A program made the position numbers and the translations under genes. A DNA stretch of 22,090 bases, taken from an uncultured Clostridia bacterium (GTDB taxonomy: Bacteria; Bacillota; Clostridia; TANB77; CAG-508). This document shows, in pieces, positions 8,051 to 14,738 of this stretch. The stretch is from contig CANQFW010000017.1 in assembly GCA_947599995.1 (NCBI GenBank), forward strand, positions 1 through 22,090, in the 5' to 3' direction. Every line of letters starts with the position of its first letter. Position 1 is the first letter of the stretch. The notes under the pieces were generated by a model that was not told where the DNA came from, did not search any database, and was given only the letters and a program-made list of their open reading frames with translations.

Positions 8051-8884
8051 ATGTTTGAAAAAATAAAAGTATATGCGTTTATTGGACCATCAGGAACAGG
8101 AAAAAGCTACAGAGCACAAATGGTAGCAAGTGAAAAAAATATACATTATATAATAGATGATGGACTCTTAATAAATGAAAATGCAGTAATAGCAGGAGAG
8201 TCTGCAAAAAAAGCAGCTACAAAAATTGAAACAGTAAAAAAAGCCTTATTTTTAAATAATGATGAAAAAAAAATAATACAAGATGCATTTATAAAATACA
8301 AACCAGAAAGCATTTTAATACTTGGAACATCTGATGGAATGGTAGAGAAAATAGCAGAAAATTTAGGACTTCCAAAGATTACACAAACAATATACATAAC
8401 AGATGTAGCAACCGAACAAGAGATGAAAATGGCAAGAAAAATGAGGCTAACAGAAGGAAAACATGTAATTCCAGTACCAACTTTTGAAATAAAAAAGGAC
8501 TTTTCGGGGTATCTCTTAGATCCACTTCAAATATTTAAATTAAAAGGAAAAGGAGAAGAACCATACATTTCCGAGAAATCAATCATAAGGCCAACATTTA
8601 GCTATATGGGAAATTTTAGTATTTCGGATTCTGTATTTAGGCAAATAGTAGAATATCTAGCTACAAAAACTCCAGAAATTCATAAAATTTTAAGGACAAG
8701 AGTAGAAAAATATGAAGATGGAATGAGCATAGAAATGGAAGTAACCATAGTTTATGGTTATAATGTGGTTAATGCTTTAAAGGAATTTAAAAGAAAAGCT
8801 ATAAGAGAAATAGAGAATTTGACATCAATGAATATAGTTAAAATGGAAGTTATTGCAAAAAATATTTATGTTGAACAAACATAG
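8051..8884 (+). CDS. P-loop NTPase fused to an Asp23/Gls24-like domain
   Basis: A 277-residue protein. Residues 12-19 are a clear Walker A motif (GPSGTGKS) directly after the first strand, and the N-terminal half (to about residue 160) reads as a P-loop ATPase or kinase-like fold with ILILGTSDGM as a later strand. The C-terminal part, about residues 175-277, resembles the Asp23/Gls24 envelope-stress domain: SISDSVFRQIVEYLATKTPE, then TIVYGYNVVNALKEFKRK and IENLTSMNIVKMEVIA, matching the family pattern of VxYGxN, amphipathic helix, TGxxVxxV. The function is not known to me; a nucleotide-driven partner for membrane-linked Asp23 proteins is a guess. ATG 8051 is preferred over 8033 because AGGGAG precedes it at a good distance. 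It is followed by the repeated element at 8967. Confidence 0.75.
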   Translation: MFEKIKVYAFIGPSGTGKSYRAQMVASEKNIHYIIDDGLLINENAVIAGESAKKAATKIETVKKALFLNNDEKKIIQDAFIKYKPESILILGTSDGMVEKIAENLGLPKITQTIYITDVATEQEMKMARKMRLTEGKHVIPVPTFEIKKDFSGYLLDPLQIFKLKGKGEEPYISEKSIIRPTFSYMGNFSISDSVFRQIVEYLATKTPEIHKILRTRVEKYEDGMSIEMEVTIVYGYNVVNALKEFKRKAIREIENLTSMNIVKMEVIAKNIYVEQT

Positions 8885-8966
8885 ATTAGTTATATAAAAA
8901 ATTATAATAATATATTGAAACTTATATTTTTAAAAAGACTGCATTATACAAAATAATAATCTTACT

Positions 8967-9085
8967 TTTTTATACTCTAGCATAGTCATCGTTAAAAATG
9001 ATACACTTAACGTAGAAGAGAAATATGAGAACGTAACAAATTCTAAAAGCAACACTTTGTAGAATTTGTTAGTCCGTCTTTTTTT
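8967..9085 (+). repeat. Dispersed conserved element, copy 2 (candidate structured RNA)
   Basis: The partner of the element at 991: the first 80 nt align without gaps at 81 % identity. CGTTAA (8990-8995) pairs perfectly with TTAACG (9007-9012). A perfect 11-bp hairpin follows at 9035-9045 with 9060-9070, then a run of seven T at 9079-9085, which gives a plausible RNA 3' end. It sits between the ATPase-Asp23 gene and a small membrane protein gene, whose start is 29 nt further on. The flanks of the two copies are unrelated, and no terminal inverted repeats or target duplications are seen. Confidence 0.75.
9035..9085 (+). terminator. Hairpin and T tract at the end of element copy 2
   Basis: AACAAATTCTA (9035-9045) pairs with TAGAATTTGTT (9060-9070) over 11 bp, loop of 14 nt, then 8 nt and seven T. 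The 8-nt gap before the T tract makes it less than ideal; it may act as terminator for the upstream gene, for a small RNA, or as an attenuator for 9114. Confidence 0.55.
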
Positions 9086-9113
9086 AAAAAATAAATAAAG
9101 GAAGGAAATAAAA

Positions 9114-9383
9114 ATGGAACGCGAAACTAAAATAGAAATAATAAAGATTATAACAATGATAGTAGTACTAATATTATTAATATTTGCAATAGTATGGCTT
9201 AATTCAAAATCATTTGATGAAAAGGTTGAGAATGACATACAAACAAGCATTGAAGGGAAAAGTGTTAGTGAGGAAACAAATCAGGAAAGTAATAATGAAC
9301 AAAAAAATCAAGAACAAGGTATGTCAAATACCACTACGGAAAACATGCAAGATAAATCAGAAGTTGCACAGGAAAATAATTAA
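9114..9383 (+). CDS. Small single-pass membrane protein, function unknown
   Basis: An 89-residue protein starting after a GGAAGGA box. A short charged N-terminus (MERETKIEIIKI) is followed by one hydrophobic helix, about residues 12-29 (IITMIVVLILLIFAIVWL), and then a polar tail very rich in Glu, Gln, Asn and Ser (ESNNEQKNQEQG and similar), without domain or cysteine. The tail is probably outside the cell and disordered. It could be an uncleaved signal anchor. I do not recognise a family, and tails of this kind arise easily, so similarity searches may be uninformative. The repeated element lies just upstream and could control it. Confidence 0.7.
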   Translation: MERETKIEIIKIITMIVVLILLIFAIVWLNSKSFDEKVENDIQTSIEGKSVSEETNQESNNEQKNQEQGMSNTTTENMQDKSEVAQENN

Positions 9384-9478
9384 TAAGAAGTAAAATATTA
9401 ATGCAAAATTTGAATTTAAAGGCATAATAATTAATCAAATTCTATAGAATAAAAGATAAATAAACTGAATAATATACA

Positions 9479-9494
9479 AATATGTATACATATT
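9479..9494. promoter_or_regulatory. 16-bp perfect palindrome, candidate operator
   Basis: AATATGTATACATATT is a perfect 16-bp palindrome 69 nt upstream of the ribbon-helix-helix gene at 9563. Ribbon-helix-helix repressors often bind short palindromes before their own genes, so autoregulation is possible. The AT-rich context makes chance palindromes common, but the GTATAC core gives this one some specificity. Confidence 0.35.
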
Positions 9495-9562
9495 ATAAGT
9501 ATGAATTAAATAAATTCTTTAATATAATTTAAAATATATTTTTGTATAATAGGAGGTTTAAG

Positions 9563-9907
9563 ATGAGACCAATAGATAGATTATATAGAAAAGATGATAT
9601 TGTGCCAAGAAGCTTGCATATAGATGAACAACTATATTTAAAAATACAAGATTTGTCAGAAAATGTTTTTAACGCATCAGTAAGTAAAATGATTAATATT
9701 TGTGTTGAAACAATGTTATTAGACAAAGACAATATTAAATTTTACAAAAAACCAACAGGGACCGATTCAATATATCGTTCAATATTATTTAAAAAATCTT
9801 TTTATGATGAACTAGTAGAAATTCGTAGTAAAACAGGGATATCTTTTAGTAGACTTGTAAATGGTAGCATTAAGGAATTTCTAGAAAAATATAAAGATGA
9901 GTTTTAG
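9563..9907 (+). CDS. Small DNA-binding-like protein with two ribbon-helix-helix-like units
   Basis: A 114-residue protein. ATG 9563 is chosen because AGGAGG precedes it by 7 nt; an in-frame ATG further up lies before that box. Two segments have the strand-helix-helix spacing of the ribbon-helix-helix fold: first PRSLHIDEQLYLKIQDLSE with NASVSKMINICVETML, then YRSILFKKSFYDELVEIRSK with ISFSRLVNGSIKEFLEKY. Each has a basic short strand, a first helix, a turn with Ser, and a second helix. This suggests an internal duplication giving a single-chain version of the usual dimer. Such proteins regulate transcription in plasmids, phages and toxin-antitoxin loci; no toxin gene is next to it. The role as a regulator is inferred. 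A bidirectional terminator follows. Confidence 0.55.
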   Translation: MRPIDRLYRKDDIVPRSLHIDEQLYLKIQDLSENVFNASVSKMINICVETMLLDKDNIKFYKKPTGTDSIYRSILFKKSFYDELVEIRSKTGISFSRLVNGSIKEFLEKYKDEF

Positions 9908-9992
9908 ATAATATCATGTTTATAAATAGCGAAATAATATGTTGGTTAATTAATTTTTAAGCAAGTTGTGTCACATATATATGAGCAAAAAT

Positions 9993-10037
9993 AAAAACCT
10001 TATAATTGATGTAATAAACATTGATTATAAGGTTTTT
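9993..10037. terminator. Bidirectional terminator between convergent genes
   Basis: AAAAACCTTATAAT (9993-10006) pairs perfectly with ATTATAAGGTTTTT (10024-10037). The A run on one side and T run on the other make it work on both strands, serving the + strand gene ending at 9907 and the minus strand DUF368 gene ending at 10044. Confidence 0.85.
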
Positions 10038-10043
10038 ATATAA

Positions 10044-10834
10044 TTAAAATAAAGCAGAAATACAAATTCCAAAAATAATACTAATAATGGATATTAAACC
10101 ATTAATGTCAAAAGTAAAACCAGGATATAGTACAAATACAGACCCTATAGTAAATCCAATAATAGCAAAAAAAGTTTGTGCATAAAAGTTATCTAGCAGG
10201 TATTTAGTAATTTTCATAAAGAAAATGGAACCAATGCATACTCCAATTCCTAATGGAAAAAGAAATGGAAGATATAAATTAGAAATAGAAGCAAGATATG
10301 CATCATACACACCAATTAGCATTAAAATCAAAGTATTACTAACTCCGGGGAATAATAATTCCAGCGGACATTAAAAATCCTGCAAAAATCAAAAATATAA
10401 AGTTAAATTCGAACTCTGATGAAGAGTATGGTAGATGATTTTCAAGAAGTACAAGCAATATTCCAAAAGCAAGTGATAAAATTAGGTATATAAGAAATTT
10501 AAACCTGAATTTTTGTCTGGAAGTGGCTTGTTTAAAAAGAGATGGAATGCATCCGAACAATTAGTCCAATAAATGTAAATTTTGTTTGAATGGGGTAAGA
10601 GTAAAATAAGCACTTTAATATATTACCAAACAAAACAATTCCAAAAACAGCACCTAGTCCAATCGGAAAAAGTAACTTGAAATTTTCTTTTATATTTTTA
10701 AAAAAATTTAAAACAGCATTTAATAACTTTTCGTAAACACCAAAAATGACACATATTACGCCACTACTTATTCCAGGCAAAATTGCGCCTGCTCCTATGG
10801 CAATTCCTTTTGCAAAATTAAATATAAAATTCAA
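10044..10834 (-). pseudogene. DUF368 membrane protein gene broken by two frameshifts
   Basis: Three consecutive minus-strand frames together spell one DUF368 polytopic membrane protein of about 262 residues. The N-terminus has the family hallmark IAIGAGAILPGISSGVICVIFG; the second half repeats it as SAGIIIPG-VSNTLILMLIG. The first break is near 10558, where one extra base turns GLI-FGCIP into GLIVRMHS and a stop. The second is in the C run 10347-10350, where one extra C turns IIPGVSN into IIPRS and a stop. Removing one base at each site restores the whole protein. The start is a TTG at 10834 with AGGAGA 7-8 nt upstream. Many DUF368 proteins are proposed to move polyprenyl phosphate across the membrane; whether this one does is unknown. 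Either the gene is recently dead or the sequence has two base errors. Confidence 0.85.
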
Positions 10835-10895
10835 ACAAACATCTCCTAAAATTAATTTAAAATAAATTAATATTAAAATAATTTATTAATATCTA

Positions 10896-10924
10896 TTTAA
10901 AATAATTAAATAATATGATATAGT
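10896..10924 (+). promoter_or_regulatory. Possible promoter of the DUF5662 gene
   Basis: TTTAAA (10896-10901), a 17-nt spacer and TATAGT (10919-10924) in the divergent, extremely AT-rich region 10835-10966. The -35 match is weak. An inverted ATTAATTT / AAATTAAT pair also lies in this stretch, but base composition may explain it. Confidence 0.35.
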
Positions 10925-10966
10925 TATAAAGAAAATAAAAAACATAGAAAGGAACATGTTTAAAAG

Positions 10967-11569
10967 GTGAAGGAAAACATAATAATAAATATATTTAAAC
11001 ATTTCAAATTAGTTGCGAAACATAAATATTGGGTATTTAGACTAAGCATAAAAGTTGGCATACCATTTAGAGGATTGATACATGACTTATCTAAATATTC
11101 TATTACGGAATTTGGAGAAAGTGTAAAATACTACAATGGAGAGAAAAGTCCTATATCTGTGTGCAAAGAAAAAAATGGGTACTCAAAAGCATGGCTTCAC
11201 CATAAAGGAAGAAATAAGCATCATCTAGAATATTGGGTAGATCTAACAGCACCTGATCCTGCACCAATAATTCCGTACAAATATATAGCAGAAATGATAT
11301 GCGATAAAATGGCAGCAGGAATAGTATATAACGGAAAAAACTGGAGCAATTCATCCGAATATGAATATTGGCAAATAGAAAGAAAAAAAGAAATAATGAA
11401 TCCGAAGGTACAAAATTTTTTTGATGAAGTTTTCTTAGAAGTAAAAGAAAAAGGAATAGAAAAAACACTTATAAAAGAAAATATAAAAAGTCTATATGAA
11501 AAATATTGCATTAATGATAAAACGGAGTATAGATATGAGTTTCATGGTGAGTGGATAAAAGAAGACTAA
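10967..11569 (+). CDS. DUF5662 family protein
   Basis: A 200-residue soluble protein with a GTG start at 10967. The N-terminal third has HKYWVFRLSIKVGIPFRGLIHDLSKYS and the middle has WLHHKGRNKHHLEYW; the repeated His and the HD pair are the conserved points of the DUF5662 family found in Firmicutes and their phages. The pattern of His-Asp and His-His pairs recalls metal-dependent hydrolases of the HD type, but no activity is known to me. No signal peptide or membrane helix is seen. A tiny four-codon ORF (ATG 10957 to TGA 10971) overlaps the GTG start, and the box GAAAGGA fits that ATG better, so the GTG may be used through translational coupling. The region after it contains repeats and looks rearranged. 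Confidence 0.75.
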   Translation: MKENIIINIFKHFKLVAKHKYWVFRLSIKVGIPFRGLIHDLSKYSITEFGESVKYYNGEKSPISVCKEKNGYSKAWLHHKGRNKHHLEYWVDLTAPDPAPIIPYKYIAEMICDKMAAGIVYNGKNWSNSSEYEYWQIERKKEIMNPKVQNFFDEVFLEVKEKGIEKTLIKENIKSLYEKYCINDKTEYRYEFHGEWIKED

Positions 11570-11613
11570 CTATAAAATTGCAACATATTTCAGGACTATT
11601 TAGCGGCAATAGT

Positions 11614-11652
11614 TTTATAGGTAAATCCTTATTTAAAAACCTAAATATTATA
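11614..11652 (+). repeat. Direct repeat, copy 1
   Basis: This 39-nt stretch recurs at 11991-12030 with one substitution and one inserted T (shared core AAATCCTTATTTAAAAACCT). The two copies bracket the small ORF at 11770. Its AAATCCTTAT can also pair with ATAAGGATTT at about 11676-11685. Confidence 0.85.
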
Positions 11653-11769
11653 TAAACAAAAAATAAACATAAATGATAAGGATTTAACTGTTAAATATGA
11701 TACTTATCGATTGCGACGATTTATTTAAAAAATCAAAAAAATAATATGATTTGGAGGAAATTTACAAAT

Positions 11770-11961
11770 ATGTGTGATGAATATATAAAAAAATTTTATG
11801 ATGAAGTATGTAATACTCAAGAAGGAGATTATAAAATAATACTAGAACCGAATAGAAAGTTTATATATGAATGGATTGAATATGATAGTGTAAAATGGGA
11901 AATGGAAAAGCCAATTCAAAATTTAGTAAATAAGTTAATTAATGATAAATCACTTAATTAA
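11770..11961 (+). CDS. Small hypothetical protein, probably truncated at its C-terminus
   Basis: A 63-residue acidic protein (MCDEYIKKFYDEVCNTQEGD...) starting 12 nt after GGAGG. The composition and even mix of aromatic, acidic and hydrophobic residues (KFIYEWIEYDSVKWEMEKP) look like real coding sequence. I do not recognise the family. The end is affected by a 19-bp tandem duplication at 11935-11978: with only one copy the frame would continue as NDKSLNFEEKVYRQILI before stopping at 12010-12012; with two copies it stops early. It lies exactly where the N-terminal half of the split transketolase would be expected, but shows no similarity to it. Confidence 0.45.
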   Translation: MCDEYIKKFYDEVCNTQEGDYKIILEPNRKFIYEWIEYDSVKWEMEKPIQNLVNKLINDKSLN

Positions 11962-11978
11962 TGATAAATCACTTAATT
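11935..11978 (+). repeat. 19-bp tandem duplication
   Basis: TTAATTAATGATAAATCAC occurs at 11935-11953 and again, identically, at 11954-11972, followed by a partial third TTAATT. Because 19 is not a multiple of three, the duplication shifts the frame of the small ORF and creates its present stop. The identity of the copies suggests a recent event. Confidence 0.9.
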
Positions 11979-11990
11979 TCGAAGAAAAGG

Positions 11991-12030
11991 TTTATAGGCA
12001 AATCCTTATTTAAAAACCTAAATTATTATA
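11991..12030 (+). repeat. Direct repeat, copy 2
   Basis: Second copy of the 39-40 nt repeat at 11614-11652. It ends just before GGGAGG at about 12034, the only strong ribosome binding site upstream of the transketolase gene, which is unusually far (about 45 nt) from the start codon at 12084. Confidence 0.85.
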
Positions 12031-12083
12031 CAAGGGAGGAAGAGAATACAAAAAGATATATTAAAGTATTCCTACAAGAAAAT

Positions 12084-13010
12084 ATGAAAGAAGAAAGAAA
12101 GGCTACTCGCCAAAGTTACGGGGAAATTTTAGAAAAATTAGGAGATGAGAATAAACAAGTAGTTGTACTGGATGCAGATTTAGCACAAGCAACCAAAACA
12201 TCGATATTTGCCAAAAAATTTCCAGAAAGGTTTTTTGACCTAGGTATTGCAGAACAAAATATGATGGGAACAGCAGCAGGATTGGCACTGTCAGGGAAAA
12301 TACCATTTGCAAGCACTTTTGCTGTTTTTGCATGTGGTAGAGCTTATGACCAAATAAGAAATAGTATTTGTTATCCAAATTTAAATGTGAAAATATGTGC
12401 AACACATGCTGGAATAACTGTAGGAGAAGATGGTGCAACACATCAAATGTTAGAAGATATAGCATTAATGAGAGTACTTCCAAACATGAAAGTTATAAGT
12501 GTATCTGATGATGTTGAAACAAGATGGGCAATAAAAGAAGCAAGCAAAATAAAAGGACCAATCTATATAAGATTATCTAGGCTTGCAACACCTATTATAT
12601 ATGAAGAACATCAAAAATTTGAGATAGGAAAAATGGTGCAAATTGGTACTGGAACCGATGCTACAATATTTGCAACAGGGGTAACTGTATCAGAAGCACT
12701 AAAAGCACAGGAAGAATTAAAAGAAAAGGGAATAAATGTAAGAGTAATAGATGTACACACAATAAAACCAATAGATGATGAAATGATAATAAAATGTGCT
12801 AAAGAAACTAAAAGATTAATTTCAATAGAAGACCATAGCATAATAGGTGGACTAGGTTCGGCAATATCCGAAGTTTTAACAGAAAAATTTCCGACTAAAT
12901 TAGAAAGGATGGGTATTAAAGACACTTTTGGAATGTCTGGAAAAGCCGAAGAGTTAATGGGGTATTTTAAGATTGATAAGAATGCAATAATTGACAAAAT
13001 ATGTGATTAA
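12084..13010 (+). CDS. Transketolase, C-terminal subunit (split type)
   Basis: A 308-residue protein matching the C-terminal half of transketolase in the two-gene arrangement common in Clostridia. It carries the pyrimidine-binding domain (DADLAQATKTSIFAKKFPER, then FFDLGIAEQNMMG with the conserved Glu that activates thiamine diphosphate, and THAGITVGEDGATHQ) and the C-terminal domain (VRVIDVHTIKPIDDEM, SIEDHSIIGGLGSAI). With an N-terminal subunit it moves two-carbon units between sugar phosphates in the pentose phosphate pathway. No N-terminal subunit gene is upstream here. I chose ATG 12084 because the family begins around there (MKEERKATRQSYGEIL); the frame is open back to 11961 but that part is repeat sequence. 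The start lacks a close ribosome binding site, so initiation is uncertain. Confidence 0.85.
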   Translation: MKEERKATRQSYGEILEKLGDENKQVVVLDADLAQATKTSIFAKKFPERFFDLGIAEQNMMGTAAGLALSGKIPFASTFAVFACGRAYDQIRNSICYPNLNVKICATHAGITVGEDGATHQMLEDIALMRVLPNMKVISVSDDVETRWAIKEASKIKGPIYIRLSRLATPIIYEEHQKFEIGKMVQIGTGTDATIFATGVTVSEALKAQEELKEKGINVRVIDVHTIKPIDDEMIIKCAKETKRLISIEDHSIIGGLGSAISEVLTEKFPTKLERMGIKDTFGMSGKAEELMGYFKIDKNAIIDKICD

Positions 13011-13027
13011 TTTTTTTTGAAAAGCTA

Positions 13028-13056
13028 TTGAAAAAAAATCGTATTATTGTTATGAT
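13028..13056 (+). promoter_or_regulatory. SigA-type promoter of the ftsEX cluster
   Basis: TTGAAA (13028-13033), a 17-nt spacer and TATGAT (13051-13056) lie 86 nt before the ftsE start and after the transketolase stop. Each hexamer has one mismatch to consensus. This implies a long 5' leader and transcription of ftsE independent of the upstream gene. Confidence 0.65.
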
Positions 13057-13141
13057 AATAAAGGACACAAAAACAAAAAAAGAAGAAACAAAAAACATTT
13101 TTAATCTGGAAACACATAAGTCTAAGGAAGGAATGAAAAAT

Positions 13142-13822
13142 ATGATAGAATTTAGAAATGTCAAAAAGACATATGACACAGGAACAGTAGCAGTAAAAAA
13201 CGCGAACTTTACAATAGAAAAAGGAGAATTTTGTTTCTTAGTTGGAAGTTCAGGAAGTGGAAAATCTACTCTTATAAAATTAATATTAAAAGAAGAAGAA
13301 CCTACATCAGGGAATATAATAATAAATGGAAAAGATACAACATTTTTAAAGCCAAGTAGAATACCATACCTAAGAAGAAGCATGGGAGTGGTATTTCAAG
13401 ACTTTAGACTACTTCCAGACAAAACAGTATACGACAATGTGGCTTATGCAATGTATATAGTAAGAGCAACACCAAGGCACATAAGAAGACAGGTGCCAAT
13501 GGTGCTATCACTAGTTGGGCTAAGTGAAAAAGCAAAAATGTACCCACATGAACTTTCAGGTGGAGAGCAACAAAGAGTTGCATTAGCAAGAGCACTAGTC
13601 AACAATCCATCAATGTTAATAGCAGATGAACCCACAGGAAACTTGGATCCAGAAACAGCCTGGGATATAATGAATTTGCTAAATGACATAAATATGAGAG
13701 GTACAACGGTAGTAGTTGCAACACACGCCAAAGATATTGTAGATCAAATGAAGAAAAGAGTTATACATATTAAAAAAGGTGATATAATAAGAGATGATAA
13801 AAAAGGTGGTTATGAATTGTGA
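13142..13822 (+). CDS. ftsE: Cell division ATP-binding protein FtsE
   Basis: A 226-residue ABC-type ATPase. Walker A is GSSGSGKS at residues 35-42, the Q-loop region reads MGVVFQDFRLLPDKTVYDNV, the signature is LSGGEQQRVALARAL, and Walker B is MLIADEPTGNLD, followed by the H-loop ATHAKD. The FRLLPDKTVYDN segment is typical of FtsE. It works at the inner membrane face with FtsX and transmits ATP hydrolysis to cell wall hydrolases outside. The in-frame region before 13142 is not counted as coding, because AAGGAAGGA lies 9-10 nt before ATG 13142 and the promoter sits in it. Its stop overlaps the ftsX start (GTGA), so the two are translationally coupled. Confidence 0.95.
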   Translation: MIEFRNVKKTYDTGTVAVKNANFTIEKGEFCFLVGSSGSGKSTLIKLILKEEEPTSGNIIINGKDTTFLKPSRIPYLRRSMGVVFQDFRLLPDKTVYDNVAYAMYIVRATPRHIRRQVPMVLSLVGLSEKAKMYPHELSGGEQQRVALARALVNNPSMLIADEPTGNLDPETAWDIMNLLNDINMRGTTVVVATHAKDIVDQMKKRVIHIKKGDIIRDDKKGGYEL

Positions 13823-14718
13823 AATATAATGTATTGACTTATTTAATAGGGGAAGGATTCAGTAATATATTTAAAAATAAAAAGCAGGCAGTAACATCAT
13901 TTGGAATGATGTGTGTAAGTATGATTCTATTTGGAGTATGTTTCATAGTAGCACAGAACTTAAATCATTTTGTTAAACAAGTAGAATCGGAACAAGGTAT
14001 ACAAGTGTTTATTCTAAACGATGCAACAGAGGATGAAATAGAACAATTGGGGGAGCAAATAAAATCAATAGAAGGAGTAAACACAATAGAATTTGTCTCA
14101 AAAGAAGAGGCACTTACTCAGATGAAAGGAAAATTGGGAGATAGAGGATACTTGCTAGATGTATATGATGAGGTAAACATTTTTCCAGCATCATACGTAG
14201 TTACACTTACAGATTTGAAATTAAGCTCAAATGTACAAATTCAAATAAATGATTTAAGTAATGTAAAAAGAATAAAAAGTAAAGATGAAACTATAAATAC
14301 ATTAGTTAAAATTGCAAGTGGAATACAAATTGCTACATATGTAGTGCTAGCTGCGCTAATTGTATTTTGCATATTTATAATATCAAATACAATAAAACTT
14401 ACAGTTCATGCAAGAAGAAAAGAAATATCTATAATGAAATATGTTGGAGCGACAAATAGTTTTATAAGATGGCCATTTGCCGTAGAAGGAATAATAATAG
14501 GACTAATATCTGGGATTGTATCAATAGGAATACTTTCAGCACTATACACTTTAGTTGCAAATAGTTCAGGATTTGTAAAATTCTTAGCACAATTGGAATT
14601 AACATTATTAAACTTCTCAGATATGCTAGACTTAATATTAATTGTTTACCTGATTTTAGGAGTAGGAATTGGAATAGTAGGAAGTAGCGTTTCAATGAGG
14701 AAATACTTAAAAGTATAA
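13819..14718 (+). CDS. ftsX: Cell division protein FtsX
   Basis: A 299-residue membrane protein with GTG start overlapping the ftsE stop by four bases. Topology is that of FtsX: a cytoplasmic start (GEGFSNIFKNKKQAVTSFGM), helix 1 at about residues 28-47, a large outer loop of about 120 residues with the family features EQGIQVFILNDATEDEIEQL and INTIEFVSKEEAL-like sequence, then three helices between about 165 and 295 with the cytoplasmic KLTVHARRKEISIMKYVGAT loop, the conserved FtsX/MacB-type motif. The outer loop is expected to touch the coiled coils of M23 hydrolases, two of which are encoded directly downstream. Length is normal for Firmicutes. Confidence 0.95.
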   Translation: MKYNVLTYLIGEGFSNIFKNKKQAVTSFGMMCVSMILFGVCFIVAQNLNHFVKQVESEQGIQVFILNDATEDEIEQLGEQIKSIEGVNTIEFVSKEEALTQMKGKLGDRGYLLDVYDEVNIFPASYVVTLTDLKLSSNVQIQINDLSNVKRIKSKDETINTLVKIASGIQIATYVVLAALIVFCIFIISNTIKLTVHARRKEISIMKYVGATNSFIRWPFAVEGIIIGLISGIVSIGILSALYTLVANSSGFVKFLAQLELTLLNFSDMLDLILIVYLILGVGIGIVGSSVSMRKYLKV

Positions 14719-14738
14719 AAAAGAAAGGAATAGAAGAT

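Noticed and set aside
9545..9550. TATAAT as a -10 box for the RHH gene
   Set aside because: It touches the AGGAGG ribosome binding site, so a transcript from it would lack that site.
10835..10966. Inverted repeat in the divergent region as a regulator site
   Set aside because: The whole stretch is nearly pure A and T, so such symmetry is expected by chance.
11682..11696. ATTTAAC-T-GTTAAAT inverted repeat as an operator
   Set aside because: Arms are perfect but made almost only of A and T, and no promoter or regulator gene is nearby; chance is likely.
11961..12083. Upstream extension of the transketolase subunit from ATG 11961
   Set aside because: This part is made of the tandem and direct repeats, has no ribosome binding site, and extends beyond the normal start of the family.
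13028..13141. N-terminal extension of FtsE
   Set aside because: It contains the promoter and the ribosome binding site for ATG 13142; FtsE of 226 residues has normal length.
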